Counted from the first letter of the stretch, positions 15,367 through 23,661 are shown. The stretch is DNA of 64,000 nucleotides from CAKSHC01 sp045595395 (GCA_045595395.1 JAZOAH010000028.1:62001-126000); one strand, 5' to 3'. Translations and numbers: made by a program. The notes: a model not told the origin generated them from the sequence alone.

Positions 15367-17190
15367 TTATTTCTTGTCGTCGTCCACGACCTCGTAATCG
15401 CCGTTGACCGTGCCATCATCGTTCTGGGTAGCACCGCCCTGCGCCTGCTGCTCGGCCTGAGCCTGCTGATACAGTTTGGCCGAGATCTCATAGAATTTCT
15501 TGGACAGTTCCTCCGAAGCGGCCTTGATGGCATCGGTATCGGTGCCCTTGAGGGCTTCCTTGACCTTTTCGATCTCATCCTGTACGCCCTTCTTCTCCTC
15601 CTCGGTGACCTTGTCACCCAGTTCGGTCAGGGATTTTTCGGACTGATAGACCAGCTGCTCGGCCTGGTTTCTGATCTCTACACCTTCGCGATTCTTCTTA
15701 TCGGCCTCAGCAAACTGCTCGGCCTCCTTAACGGCGCGTTCGACATCCTCCTTGCTCATGTTGGTGGAGGCGGTGATGGTGATCTTCTGCTCCTTGCCGG
15801 TGCCCAGATCCTTAGCCGAAACATTAACGATACCGTTGGCGTCGATATCGAAGGTTACCTCGATCTGAGGCACGCCACGGGGAGCGGCGGGGATACCGTC
15901 GAGATGGAAACGGCCGAGAGTCTTATTATCGGCTGCCATATCGCGCTCACCCTGCAGCACATGGACCTCAACCGAGGTCTGGCTGTCGGCAGCGGTCGAG
16001 AAGATCTGACTCTTCTTGGTGGGGATGGTGGTGTTGCGCTCAATGAGTTTGGTGTTGATGCCGCCGAGGGTCTCGATACCGAGGGACAGCGGCGTAACAT
16101 CCAGCAGAACGATACCCTTGACCTCGCCGCCGAGAACACCGCCCTGGATGGCAGCACCCATGGCGACGCACTCGTCGGGGTTGATACCCTTGAAGGGATC
16201 GGTGCCGGTGAAGGCCTTAACAGCGTCGTAAACGGCAGGAATACGGGTCGAGCCGCCGACCATAAGGACCTTGGTCAGATCGGAGGGCTTGAGTCCGGCA
16301 TCGCTCATGGCACGTTTTACCGGCTCCATGGTGGCCTCGACCAGATCGGCGGTCAGTTCATTGAACTTGGCACGGGTCAGGGTCATATCCAGATGCTTGG
16401 GACCGGTGGCATCGGCCGTGATATAAGGCATATTGATGTTGGTGGAAGCGACACCCGACAGAGCGATCTTGGCCTTTTCGGCTTCGGTCTTCAGTCTCTG
16501 ATAAGCCATGCGGTCGTTACGCAGGTCGATACCGTTTTCTTTCTGGAATTCTTCCACCATCCATTTGACGATGCGCTCGTCAAAATCATCGCCGCCCAGA
16601 CGGTTGTTGCCCGAGGTGGCAAGAACTTCGATGACACCGTCGCCGATGTCGAGGATGGACACGTCGAAGGTACCGCCGCCCAAGTCATAAACCATGATCT
16701 TCTGCTCGGTTTCCTTATCCACGCCGTAAGCCAAAGCGGCTGCAGTCGGCTCGTTAATGATGCGCAGTACCTCGAGGCCGGCGATCTTACCGGCATCCTT
16801 GGTGGCCTGACGCTGAGCATCAGAGAAATAGGCAGGAACGGTGATGACAGCCTTATCGACCGTTTCGCCCAGGTAGGCTTCGGCAGTGGTCTTGATCTTT
16901 TGCAGGATCATAGCCGAGATCTCCTGGGGGTTATAGTCCTTGCCGTCGATATTGACCTTATGATCGGTACCCATCTCACGCTTGATGGAACTGATGGTCT
17001 TGTCGGGGTTGGTGATGGCCTGATTCTTGGCGATCTGACCGACCATGCGTTCACCGGTCTTGGAGAAGGCTACGACAGACGCGATCGTTCTGCCGCCTTC
17101 AGCGTTGGGGATAACAACCGGCTCGCCGCCTTCCATGACAGCGACGCAGGAGTTGGTAGTACCTAAGTCGATTCCGATAATCTTGCTCAT
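15367..17190 (-). CDS. dnaK: Molecular chaperone DnaK (Hsp70)
   Basis: ATP-driven chaperone, 607 residues. The nucleotide-binding domain begins with IIGIDLGTTNSCVAV and carries DLGGGTFDVSILD and the phosphate loop VGGSTRIPAV; the linker KGIVLLDVTPLSLG leads into the substrate-binding domain; the C-terminal lid ends in an acidic tail (EVVDDDKK). It lacks the 24-residue insertion of Gram-negative DnaK in the N-terminal lobe, as expected for Firmicutes. The start at 17190 has GGAGG about 8 bases upstream; the frame from 17205 adds residues not seen in the family. Confidence 0.98.
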   Translation of the reverse strand: MSKIIGIDLGTTNSCVAVMEGGEPVVIPNAEGGRTIASVVAFSKTGERMVGQIAKNQAITNPDKTISSIKREMGTDHKVNIDGKDYNPQEISAMILQKIKTTAEAYLGETVDKAVITVPAYFSDAQRQATKDAGKIAGLEVLRIINEPTAAALAYGVDKETEQKIMVYDLGGGTFDVSILDIGDGVIEVLATSGNNRLGGDDFDERIVKWMVEEFQKENGIDLRNDRMAYQRLKTEAEKAKIALSGVASTNINMPYITADATGPKHLDMTLTRAKFNELTADLVEATMEPVKRAMSDAGLKPSDLTKVLMVGGSTRIPAVYDAVKAFTGTDPFKGINPDECVAMGAAIQGGVLGGEVKGIVLLDVTPLSLGIETLGGINTKLIERNTTIPTKKSQIFSTAADSQTSVEVHVLQGERDMAADNKTLGRFHLDGIPAAPRGVPQIEVTFDIDANGIVNVSAKDLGTGKEQKITITASTNMSKEDVERAVKEAEQFAEADKKNREGVEIRNQAEQLVYQSEKSLTELGDKVTEEEKKGVQDEIEKVKEALKGTDTDAIKAASEELSKKFYEISAKLYQQAQAEQQAQGGATQNDDGTVNGDYEVVDDDKK

Positions 17191-17222
17191 TCTTATTTCC
17201 TCCAAATTATATAAATCAAAAA

Positions 17223-17792
17223 TTAGTTTGCAACCTTGACCATTGCATGACGGATGACCTTATCACCGATCTTGTAGCCGGTCTCAAAGACCTCTACGAC
17301 CTCCTGCTCACCATAGGCTTCATCATCAATATGAAGCACAGCGTTGTGCATGGTCGGGTCAAAGGGCTTGCCCAGCGCTTCGATCTCTTCTATGCCGCAA
17401 TTTTTCAATATCTCGGCAGCCTGGGTGAGGATCATCTCAACACCTTTTTTCATGCCTTCGCCATCGGTTGTCGGGCTGGCGACGGCACGCTTGAGATTGT
17501 CGATCATGGGCAGGAAGGCCGTGAGAGTATCGGCCTTGGCATCGCTGTAGATCTGGGCCTTTTCACGTTGGGTGCGCTTTTTATAATTATCGTATTCCGC
17601 CATCAGACGAAGATAGCGATCCTTTTCCTCTTCCAATTGTTTTTTGACCTCGGCGCCGGCGGCAAGGGCGGCATCGAGCTCTTCGCCGATCTTTTCGTTT
17701 TCCTTGATCAGCGCGTCAAACGTTTCCTCGTCCATCGGCAGTTTGGTTACCTTAGGCTCTTCGTTTGGCGTTTCGTTCTTTTTACTGGCCAT
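17223..17792 (-). CDS. grpE: Nucleotide exchange factor GrpE
   Basis: Releases ADP from DnaK. 189 residues: a charged N-terminal tail, a long coiled coil (about 40-95, with DRYLRLMAEYDNYKKRTQREK), and the C-terminal beta domain with FDPTMHNAVLHI, VVEVFETGYKIGDKVIRHAMVKVA. Overlaps hrcA by 11 bases and precedes dnaK by 32 bases in the class I heat-shock operon. Confidence 0.97.
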   Translation of the reverse strand: MASKKNETPNEEPKVTKLPMDEETFDALIKENEKIGEELDAALAAGAEVKKQLEEEKDRYLRLMAEYDNYKKRTQREKAQIYSDAKADTLTAFLPMIDNLKRAVASPTTDGEGMKKGVEMILTQAAEILKNCGIEEIEALGKPFDPTMHNAVLHIDDEAYGEQEVVEVFETGYKIGDKVIRHAMVKVAN

Positions 17793-18825
17793 TCTGATTC
17801 TCCTTTTTCTCTTGACCGTTCCCCAACATCAACTGGGAAACAATATATGAAAAGTATTTCATATCCGAAAGAATCCGCTGATAGTTCATGCGCATCGGGC
17901 CAACCACCGAAACGGTGGTATTCCCCGCCCCGGTATCCCCCAGCGAAGCGGTGATGAGCGAAGCGTTGGGGAAAAACTCAGGGTCGATACGAACATGGAT
18001 GTTGCCGTCCTGCGGCAGCACCACCATCTTATTGAAATTATGACGGTCGGCAATGACATCATAAAACTGCTTGAGCCGGCCGATATCATAAAATTCGGGG
18101 TACTGAAGCAGATTGCTCTCGCCGCAGACCACCATTTCCACATCGTTTAATTCTTCGATAATGGAACGGATCAAACGAGAGATGCCCTGCATGGAGGGCA
18201 CATAGCGCATGATCTCGCCTTCGATCATATCGAACATGGCGGGATCGATGCGGGAGATCTCGATACCGGTGAGGTTGACATTCAAAATGCGGTTGAGCAC
18301 CGTGGCATCGTTGATACTGATGGGCGCATGCGCCGTAAAGACGCTGGTTTTGATATGATCCCGGCCGATAACGGCAATGATAGCGATATTATGTTCATCA
18401 ATGGTGGTACATTCAAAGTAGATGATCTTGCGGTGCTGGGCGATGGAATGCACCGAAATAGCGGCACAATTGGTCAGCGCTGCGGCCATATGGGCGCATT
18501 GGGACAAAAAGCGCTCGGGCCTGGTGGAAAACCCCTCGGTCATCTGCCGAATACGGGCGACCTGGGACTGATCGGGAGAAAGCTCCTCCATGATTTGATC
18601 TACATAATATTTATACCCCAAATTGCTGGGGACACGCCCGGCCGAGGTATGAGGCTGATAGACCAGCCCTAACTCCTCCAGCCTTGCCATTTCGTTGCGA
18701 AGGGTGGCCGAGGACAGATTAAACTGATCAAAGACAGGCGCTTTTGAGCCTATCGGTTCACAACTTTCGATATAGGCATCGATCAATGCATTCAGTATCC
18801 GTAACCGACGATCGCTCAGTTCCAT
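17782..18825 (-). CDS. hrcA: Heat-inducible transcription repressor HrcA
   Basis: Repressor of class I heat-shock genes that binds CIRCE. 347 residues: N-terminal winged helix (LSDRRLRILNALIDAYIE and LSSATLRNEMARLEELGLV, YQPHTSAGRVPSNLGYKYYV), then the GAF-like and insert domains with the family pattern toward the C-terminus (GPMRMNYQRILSDMKYFS). First gene of the operon; its ATG is 21 bases from a perfect CIRCE element, so it regulates itself and grpE-dnaK-dnaJ. Confidence 0.97.
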   Translation of the reverse strand: MELSDRRLRILNALIDAYIESCEPIGSKAPVFDQFNLSSATLRNEMARLEELGLVYQPHTSAGRVPSNLGYKYYVDQIMEELSPDQSQVARIRQMTEGFSTRPERFLSQCAHMAAALTNCAAISVHSIAQHRKIIYFECTTIDEHNIAIIAVIGRDHIKTSVFTAHAPISINDATVLNRILNVNLTGIEISRIDPAMFDMIEGEIMRYVPSMQGISRLIRSIIEELNDVEMVVCGESNLLQYPEFYDIGRLKQFYDVIADRHNFNKMVVLPQDGNIHVRIDPEFFPNASLITASLGDTGAGNTTVSVVGPMRMNYQRILSDMKYFSYIVSQLMLGNGQEKKENQNGQ

Positions 18826-18846
18826 ATCCGCGCCTCCTTTTGGTAT

Positions 18847-18873
18847 TTAGCACTCAAAATGGTTGAGTGCTAA
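18847..18873 (-). promoter_or_regulatory. CIRCE operator
   Basis: TTAGCACTC, nine bases, GAGTGCTAA: a perfect 9-bp inverted repeat matching the CIRCE consensus, located between the -10 box and the hrcA start codon. Confidence 0.98.
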
Positions 18874-18876
18874 TAT

Positions 18877-18905
18877 AAGATACCACTATAGTCAGGAAAT
18901 GTCAA
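18877..18905 (-). promoter_or_regulatory. Sigma-A promoter of the hrcA operon
   Basis: Minus-strand TTGACA, 17-bp spacer, TATCTT, immediately upstream of CIRCE so that bound HrcA would block initiation or escape. Confidence 0.85.
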
Positions 18906-18934
18906 GACCTTTCACAGAATTTTCATACAAAAGA

Positions 18935-18966
18935 AAAAGCAGGAAGCGATATGCTTCCTGCTTTTA
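18935..18966. terminator. Terminator after rplL
   Basis: 9-bp stem GCAGGAAGC / GCTTCCTGC with a GATAT loop, flanked by A and T runs, between the rplL stop and the hrcA promoter. It ends the rplJL transcript here rather than continuing into rpoB. Confidence 0.88.
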
Positions 18967-18978
18967 ATGAAAGGCAAC

Positions 18979-19356
18979 TTACTTGAGTTCAACTTCAGCG
19001 CCAGCGGCGGTGAGCTTCTCTTTGATAGCCTCGGCATCTTCCTTGCCAACGTTCTCTTTGACGTTGGAAGGAGCGTTGTCGACAACTTCCTTCGCTTCCT
19101 TCAGACCCAGGCCGGTGATCTCACGAACAACCTTGATAACCTCGATCTTCTTAGCGCCGGCGTTCTTGAGAACGACGGTGAACTCGGACTGCTCAGCAGC
19201 AGCGGGAGCAGCATCGCCAGCAGCAGCGACGACAGCAACGGGAGCAGCAGCGGTAACGCCGAACTCCTCTTCGATAGCCTTAACCAGGTCAGCCAGTTCC
19301 AGAACGGAAAGGGCTTTGATGTCTTCAATAAACTTAGTGATCTTTTCAGAAGCCAT
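18979..19356 (-). CDS. rplL: 50S ribosomal protein L7/L12
   Basis: Flexible stalk protein that recruits translation factors. 125 residues: N-terminal dimerisation helices (KITKFIEDIKALSVLELADL), an Ala-rich hinge (about 40-60), and a C-terminal domain with VVLKNAGAKKIEVIKVVREI, GLGLKEAKEVVDNAP and the terminal AAGAEVELK. Translated from the same message as rplJ, 55 bases downstream, with a GGAGG site. Confidence 0.98.
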   Translation of the reverse strand: MASEKITKFIEDIKALSVLELADLVKAIEEEFGVTAAAPVAVVAAAGDAAPAAAEQSEFTVVLKNAGAKKIEVIKVVREITGLGLKEAKEVVDNAPSNVKENVGKEDAEAIKEKLTAAGAEVELK

Positions 19357-19411
19357 TTTAGTAATCCTCCAAATAAATTATATTTTTGTTTTTTAGGGCA
19401 TTTAGCAGACC

Positions 19412-19915
19412 TTAGGCAGGCTGCTCTTCGGCTTTCTCTTTGACCGCATTGAGTACGACGGCCAGCCCACGGATGTTACCGTTAAGGGCAGAGCAAAGCA
19501 TGGACAGAAGCTGATCTCTGCTGGGCAGTTTGGCCAGGGCCTGAACGCCAGCGGTATCCAGGGTCTCGCCCTCGAGGAAACCAGCTTTGACAGTAAAGTT
19601 TTCATGATCTTTTGCGAAATCGCAGAGAATCTTAGCACCGGCAGTCAGATCCTCGGAGTATGCAAGAGCGGTCGTACCGTTGAGGCATTCATCCAGATCG
19701 GAATAACCAACCTCGTTGAAAGCAAAACGGATGAGAGTGTTCTTGTAAACGCCGTAGTGGACACCTGCTTCACGAAGCTGCTTGCGGAGCTTGGTATCGT
19801 CTTCCACGGTAATACCCTTGTAGTCGACCAGGACACCGGCTGCAGCGCCTTTGAGGTTTTCCACGAGATCTGCTACGATCTGCTTCTTCTCTTCAAGCAC
19901 TCTGTTGCTTGGCAC
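19412..19915 (-). CDS. rplJ: 50S ribosomal protein L10
   Basis: Anchors L7/L12 dimers to 23S rRNA and, in many bacteria, represses its own message. 167 residues with the family start (NRVLEEKKQIVADLVENLK), YKGITVEDDTKLRKQLREAGV, KNTLIRFA and GCTTALAYSED-like central segment (here NGTTALAYSED). Preceded by an L10 leader and an attenuator hairpin, so production is expected to follow free L10 or L10-L12 complex. Confidence 0.97.
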   Translation of the reverse strand: MPSNRVLEEKKQIVADLVENLKGAAAGVLVDYKGITVEDDTKLRKQLREAGVHYGVYKNTLIRFAFNEVGYSDLDECLNGTTALAYSEDLTAGAKILCDFAKDHENFTVKAGFLEGETLDTAGVQALAKLPSRDQLLSMLCSALNGNIRGLAVVLNAVKEKAEEQPA

Positions 19916-19945
19916 AGTTTTTCACCTCCCGTTGGTATCGGGTAC

Positions 19946-19981
19946 AAAAAAGCGTCCTTCTCCGAGCACGGAAAAGGACGC
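19946..19981 (-). terminator. Attenuator terminator inside the rplJ leader
   Basis: Stem GCGTCCTT / AAGGACGC followed by six U on the minus strand, between the L10 leader and the rplJ ribosome binding site (GGGAGGTG). Its position makes it a likely premature termination site. Confidence 0.8.
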
Positions 19982-20062
19982 AAAACAGTATCAATCACTG
20001 ATTGTTCCTTCCTCGGCGGGCCCGGTAAACGGTTATGCTTTATGCACCTGCTGTCTTAAGAA
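19982..20062 (-). ncRNA. Ribosomal protein L10 leader
   Basis: The minus-strand leader carries AAGACAGCAGGTGC followed about 30 bases later by GCCCGCCGAGG, the two conserved halves of the Firmicutes L10 leader kink-turn region. It lies between a strong promoter and rplJ. Confidence 0.85.
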
Positions 20063-20090
20063 TGAACGACATATTCATTTCAACTGCTAT

Positions 20091-20119
20091 AGTATAGCAG
20101 ATAAATCACAACTTGTCAA
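20091..20119 (-). promoter_or_regulatory. Sigma-A promoter of rplJ-rplL
   Basis: Minus-strand TTGACA, 17-bp spacer, TATACT; 14 bases after the rplA stop codon, so rplJL can be expressed separately from rplKA. Confidence 0.88.
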
Positions 20120-20132
20120 CAACAAATTGCAA

Positions 20133-20828
20133 TTAGCCGAGATACTTGGTGGTAGCGATCTTGACGCCGGGGCCCATGGTGGAAGCCACGACGCAACTCT
20201 TAATGTAAGTACCCTTGGCAGCGGCCGGCTTAGCCTTAACGATGGCACCGATGAGAGCTTCAAAGTTCTCATTGAGCTTTTCTACGCCAAAGGAAGCCTT
20301 GCCGATGGGGCAATGGATGATGTTGGCCTTGTCCAGACGGTACTCGATCTTACCGGCCTTGATCTCCTTAACGGCATCGGCCACGTTCATGGTAACGGTA
20401 CCGGCCTTGGGGTTAGGCATCAGGCCCTTAGGACCGAGGACTTTACCCAGACGACCGACCACGCCCATCATATCGGGAGTAGCCACGACGACATCAAAGT
20501 CGAAGAAGTTTTCCTTCTGGATCTTCTCCACCATATCCTCTGCGCCGACAAATTCAGCGCCGGCAGCGGTAGCGGCCTCAGCCTTGTCACCTCTGGCGAA
20601 GACGAGAACACGGGTGTTCTTGCCGGTGCCGTGAGGGAGAACGATGGCGCCGCGGACCTGCTGGTCGGCATGGCGGGAGTCAACGCCCAGTTTGATGTGA
20701 GCTTCAACCGTCTCATCAAACTTGGCCTTTGCAGTCTGTACGACAAGGCCGAAGGCTTCGGTGCTGTCGTAGAGATTCTGCTTATCAATGAGCTTAGCGC
20801 TCTCCTGATAATTCTTACCTCTAAACAT
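20133..20828 (-). CDS. rplA: 50S ribosomal protein L1
   Basis: Forms the L1 stalk that guides deacylated tRNA from the E site. 231 residues, full length. Family blocks are visible: GKNYQESAKLIDK at the N-terminus, RGAIVLPHGTGKNTRVLVFA, MMGVVGRLGKVLGPKGLMPNPK, GKIEYRLDKANIIHCPIGK and the C-terminal KGTYIKSCVVASTMGPGVK. Downstream of rplK in the secE-nusG-rplKA transcript. Confidence 0.98.
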   Translation of the reverse strand: MFRGKNYQESAKLIDKQNLYDSTEAFGLVVQTAKAKFDETVEAHIKLGVDSRHADQQVRGAIVLPHGTGKNTRVLVFARGDKAEAATAAGAEFVGAEDMVEKIQKENFFDFDVVVATPDMMGVVGRLGKVLGPKGLMPNPKAGTVTMNVADAVKEIKAGKIEYRLDKANIIHCPIGKASFGVEKLNENFEALIGAIVKAKPAAAKGTYIKSCVVASTMGPGVKIATTKYLG

Positions 20829-20886
20829 AATTATTCCTCCAATAAGTGGTTAATTCGGGATGTCCCTCCCACATGAGAAGACGGGC

Positions 20887-21312
20887 TTATTCCTCGACGG
20901 TGATGCCCATGCTTCTCGCAGTACCTGCGACCATAGACATGGCGGCTTCCAGAGAGCCGGCATTGAGATCCGGCATCTTGGTTTCGGCAATGCTCTTGAC
21001 CTGATCCTTGGTAAGGCTGGCAACCTTGTTCTTGTTAGGAACACCGGAACCGGATTCGATGCCGGCAGCCTTTTTGATCAGAACGGCAGCAGGCGGAGTC
21101 TTCGTAATGAAAGTAAAGGATCTGTCTGCGTAAACCGTGATAACGACCGGGATAATATATCCCATCTGATTCTTTGTTCTCTCGTTGAACTCCTTGGTGA
21201 AAGCCATGATGTTAACACCATGCTGACCGAGGGCAGGTCCAACAGGAGGAGCCGGAGTCGCTTTACCGGCTTCGATCTGCAATTTAATATATCCAACAAC
21301 CTTTTGAGCCAT
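20887..21312 (-). CDS. rplK: 50S ribosomal protein L11
   Basis: Part of the GTPase-associated centre, needed for factor stimulation and RelA sensing. 141 residues with the canonical GYIKLQIEAGKATPAPPVGP start, ALGQHGVNIMAFTKEFNERT, the rRNA-binding FITKTPPAAVLIKKAAGIESGS, and the C-terminal GTARSMGITVE. Between nusG and rplA. Confidence 0.98.
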   Translation of the reverse strand: MAQKVVGYIKLQIEAGKATPAPPVGPALGQHGVNIMAFTKEFNERTKNQMGYIIPVVITVYADRSFTFITKTPPAAVLIKKAAGIESGSGVPNKNKVASLTKDQVKSIAETKMPDLNAGSLEAAMSMVAGTARSMGITVEE

Positions 21313-21395
21313 GTGAATACACCTCCTACGGTAAATTGTGGTTCGGCGGTACGCCCTTTAGCGCACCTCCCACTCAAAGGTCTGGGTGCGAATGG

Positions 21396-21911
21396 TTACA
21401 GAGTTTCCACCTGGGACAATTCCAGATCGACAGGGGTCTCCTTGCCGAACATCTGGACGATCAGGCGAACTCTGTTCTTTTCGGGTTCCAGCTCGGTCAC
21501 AGTACCGATAAAGCCGTCCAAAGGACCGTCGGTAATGCGCAGGCTGTCGCCGATGGCGAAGTTGACGGCAATGGTCTTCTGATCGATGCCGAGGTTTTCG
21601 ACCTCTTCATCGGTCAAGGGAATGGGCTTGGAGCCGGGGCCGACAAAGCCGGTGACTCCGCGGATGTTGCGGACGATATACCAGGTATCATCCATCATCA
21701 CCATCTTGACAAGCACATAGCCCGGGAAGATCTTGCGTTCCACTTCTTTTGTTCCGTTGTCGTTGACTTCGGTTACGATTTCGGTCGGAATCCTGACCGC
21801 CTGAATCAGATCCTGCAGATTTCTGTTCTCCACGATCTTTTCCAGATTGGCAGCGACCTTATTCTCGTAGCCGGAATAGGTATGCGCTACATACCACTTT
21901 GCTTCAGGCAT
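21396..21911 (-). CDS. nusG: Transcription termination/antitermination protein NusG
   Basis: RNA polymerase elongation factor that also couples to ribosomal S10. 171 residues: NGN domain starting KWYVAHTYSGYENKVAANLE with FPGYVLVKMVMMDDTWYIVRN, and a C-terminal KOW domain (VNFAIGDSLRITDGPLDGFIGTV). Downstream of secE by 14 bases in the standard rpmG-secE-nusG order. Confidence 0.97.
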   Translation of the reverse strand: MPEAKWYVAHTYSGYENKVAANLEKIVENRNLQDLIQAVRIPTEIVTEVNDNGTKEVERKIFPGYVLVKMVMMDDTWYIVRNIRGVTGFVGPGSKPIPLTDEEVENLGIDQKTIAVNFAIGDSLRITDGPLDGFIGTVTELEPEKNRVRLIVQMFGKETPVDLELSQVETL

Positions 21912-21925
21912 TCGTGATTCCTCTC

Positions 21926-22150
21926 TTACGCAATGATAAGTTTGAGCAGTTCGGTCAGACCCAGGTCAACCACGCCAAGAACGGCTGCAACGATGACCAT
22001 CGCTACAACGACCTTGATCGAGTTGTTCAGAACGGTTTTTCCGCTGGGCCAGGTGATCTTTTTCAGGTCACTCCAGAATTGCTTGAAAACGACCGAAAGC
22101 TTTTTACGAGGCTTCTTAGCCTTGACCGGCTTTTCGTTGTTCTGAGCCAT
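21926..22150 (-). CDS. secE: Preprotein translocase subunit SecE
   Basis: Small essential subunit that clamps SecY. 74 residues: basic N-terminus, the conserved amphipathic helix FWSDLKKITWPSGKTVLNNS, and one C-terminal membrane helix (VVVAMVIVAAVLGVVDLGL). The ATG at 22150 is 9 bases from a GGGGGA site; the GTG at 22156 is too close to it to be the start. Confidence 0.95.
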   Translation of the reverse strand: MAQNNEKPVKAKKPRKKLSVVFKQFWSDLKKITWPSGKTVLNNSIKVVVAMVIVAAVLGVVDLGLTELLKLIIA

Positions 22151-22165
22151 CTTCACAAATCCCCC

Positions 22166-22315
22166 TTACTTGCTTTCCCGATGAAGGGTATGCTTGTGGC
22201 AGAAACGGCAATACTTGTTCATTTCAAGCCTGTCGGGACTGTTTTTCTTGTTTTTGACTGTGTCATAATTACGCTGTTTGCATTCCGTGCAAGCTAATGT
22301 AATTTTAACCCGCAT
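22166..22315 (-). CDS. rpmG: 50S ribosomal protein L33
   Basis: 49-residue ribosomal protein. Sequence MRVKITLACTECKQRNYDT, KNKKNSPDRLEMNKYCRFC and KHTLHRESK, with the two CxxC zinc pairs (CTEC and CRFC) of the C+ form of L33. GGAGG lies 7 bases before the ATG. It is the first gene of the rpmG-secE-nusG-rplK-rplA transcript, as in many Firmicutes. Confidence 0.96.
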   Translation of the reverse strand: MRVKITLACTECKQRNYDTVKNKKNSPDRLEMNKYCRFCHKHTLHRESK

Positions 22316-22366
22316 TTTCGGCACCTCCTAATTAATTTGCCTCCCTGTGTCAGGAAAAATGAGCAC

Positions 22367-22437
22367 AAAAAAAAGACCCTGACAATTAGGTGACCGTAGT
22401 ATATCACAACGGTCACCCAAATGCAAGTCTTTTTTTT
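22367..22437 (-). terminator. Large interrupted palindrome, probable lysC terminator
   Basis: Outer arms AAAAAAAAGAC (22367-22377) and GTCTTTTTTTT (22427-22437), inner arms GGTGACCGT (22389-22397) and ACGGTCACC (22409-22417). In the lysC transcript it folds as a long hairpin ending in eight U. The rpmG promoter lies within it. Confidence 0.65.
22398..22426 (-). promoter_or_regulatory. Sigma-A promoter of rpmG-secE-nusG-rplKA
   Basis: Minus-strand TTGCAT, 17-bp spacer, TATACT, nested inside the palindrome between lysC and rpmG. Confidence 0.75.
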
Positions 22438-22449
22438 ATTTTTTTAAAA

Positions 22450-23661
22450 TCAGTTGTGCAGCTCGAAACGGTCGTGGATGGCACGCATCGCCTTTTCGCC
22501 ATCCTCAACATCGATGAGCACCGAGATCTTGATCTCGCTGGTCGAGATCATGTGGATATTGATGTGGGCATCATACAGCGCCTCAAAGACCTTGGCGGCC
22601 ACGCCGGGGTTGGAAGCCATGCCGCTGCCGACGACCGAAACCTTAACGATCTTCTCGTCGGTTTCAATGTTCTTGAAGCCGATATAGGACTGGTTGGCTT
22701 TGAGTACCTCAATAGCCTTGGCCAGATTCTCCTTGGTCGTGGTGAAGGAAATATCCTTCGAATCGGCACGGCCGATGGACTGGAGAATGATATCGACATT
22801 GATCTTCTCCTTAGCCAGCAGCGAGAAGACCTTGAAGGCGTTGCCGGGGGCATCCTCAATCTCAGTCAAAGCAATGCGGGCTACGTCCTTATCTCTTGCA
22901 ACTCCGGTAATAAGCAGTTTCTCCACCTTAGTATCCTCCTTGATCTTGGTGCCGGGCACACGATTCATGCTCGAGCACACTTCCATATTTACATGATATT
23001 TTTTTGCCAGCTCTACGCTGCGGTTGTGCAGGACCTGAGCACCGAGGGTGGCCAGTTCCAGCATTTCATCATAGGTGATCTCATCCAATTTCTTGGCGTT
23101 GGGCACCAGACGCGGGTCGGCATCATAGACACCGTCAACGTCGGTATAGATCTGGCACAGATCGGCATGCAGAGCCGCTGCCAGTGCCACGGCCGTAGTA
23201 TCCGAGCCGCCGCGGCCGAGGGTTGTGATATCCTCGTAGCGGTTGATACCCTGGAAGCCGGCAACAATAATAATATTATTCTTATCCAGCTCCATTTCCA
23301 GTCGTTCGGTGTCGACACGCTTAATTTTTGCGTTGCCGTAGTGGGTGGTGGACTGGATGCCTACCTGCCAGCCGGTCAGTGAAACGACCGGGCAACCGAT
23401 CTTTTCGATGGCCATGGCAAGCAACGACATACTGATCTGTTCACCGCTGCTGAGCAGCACATCCATCTCTCTTTTGGAGGGATTGTCGTTGATCTGTGCT
23501 GCCATTTCAATCAGATCATCGGTCGTGTCCCCCTGTGCCGAAACGACGACCACGACCTTGTTACCGGCCTTATAGGTATCGGTAATGATCTGGGCGACAT
23601 TTCTGACTCGTTCGGGGTTAGCTACCGAAGATCCGCCGAACTTTTGTACGATCAAACTCAT
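22450..23661 (-). CDS. lysC: Aspartate kinase
   Basis: Phosphorylates aspartate, first step toward lysine, threonine and methionine. 403 residues: kinase domain beginning IVQKFGGSSVANPERV with GRGGSDTTAVALAAAL and the YTDVDGVYDADPR segment; two C-terminal ACT domains (from about 265; GVARDKDVARIALTEIEDAPG and KVSVVGSGMASNPGVAAKVF) that normally bind Lys or Thr for feedback inhibition. Last gene of the ACT protein-hom-lysC operon. Confidence 0.96.
   Translation of the reverse strand: MSLIVQKFGGSSVANPERVRNVAQIITDTYKAGNKVVVVVSAQGDTTDDLIEMAAQINDNPSKREMDVLLSSGEQISMSLLAMAIEKIGCPVVSLTGWQVGIQSTTHYGNAKIKRVDTERLEMELDKNNIIIVAGFQGINRYEDITTLGRGGSDTTAVALAAALHADLCQIYTDVDGVYDADPRLVPNAKKLDEITYDEMLELATLGAQVLHNRSVELAKKYHVNMEVCSSMNRVPGTKIKEDTKVEKLLITGVARDKDVARIALTEIEDAPGNAFKVFSLLAKEKINVDIILQSIGRADSKDISFTTTKENLAKAIEVLKANQSYIGFKNIETDEKIVKVSVVGSGMASNPGVAAKVFEALYDAHINIHMISTSEIKISVLIDVEDGEKAMRAIHDRFELHN

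Noticed and set aside
15346..17166. Long open frame opposite dnaK (606 codons, plus strand)
   Set aside because: Complement of a strongly coded gene; protein is low-complexity Gly/Asp/Leu with no family motif and no ribosome binding site. Shadow frame.
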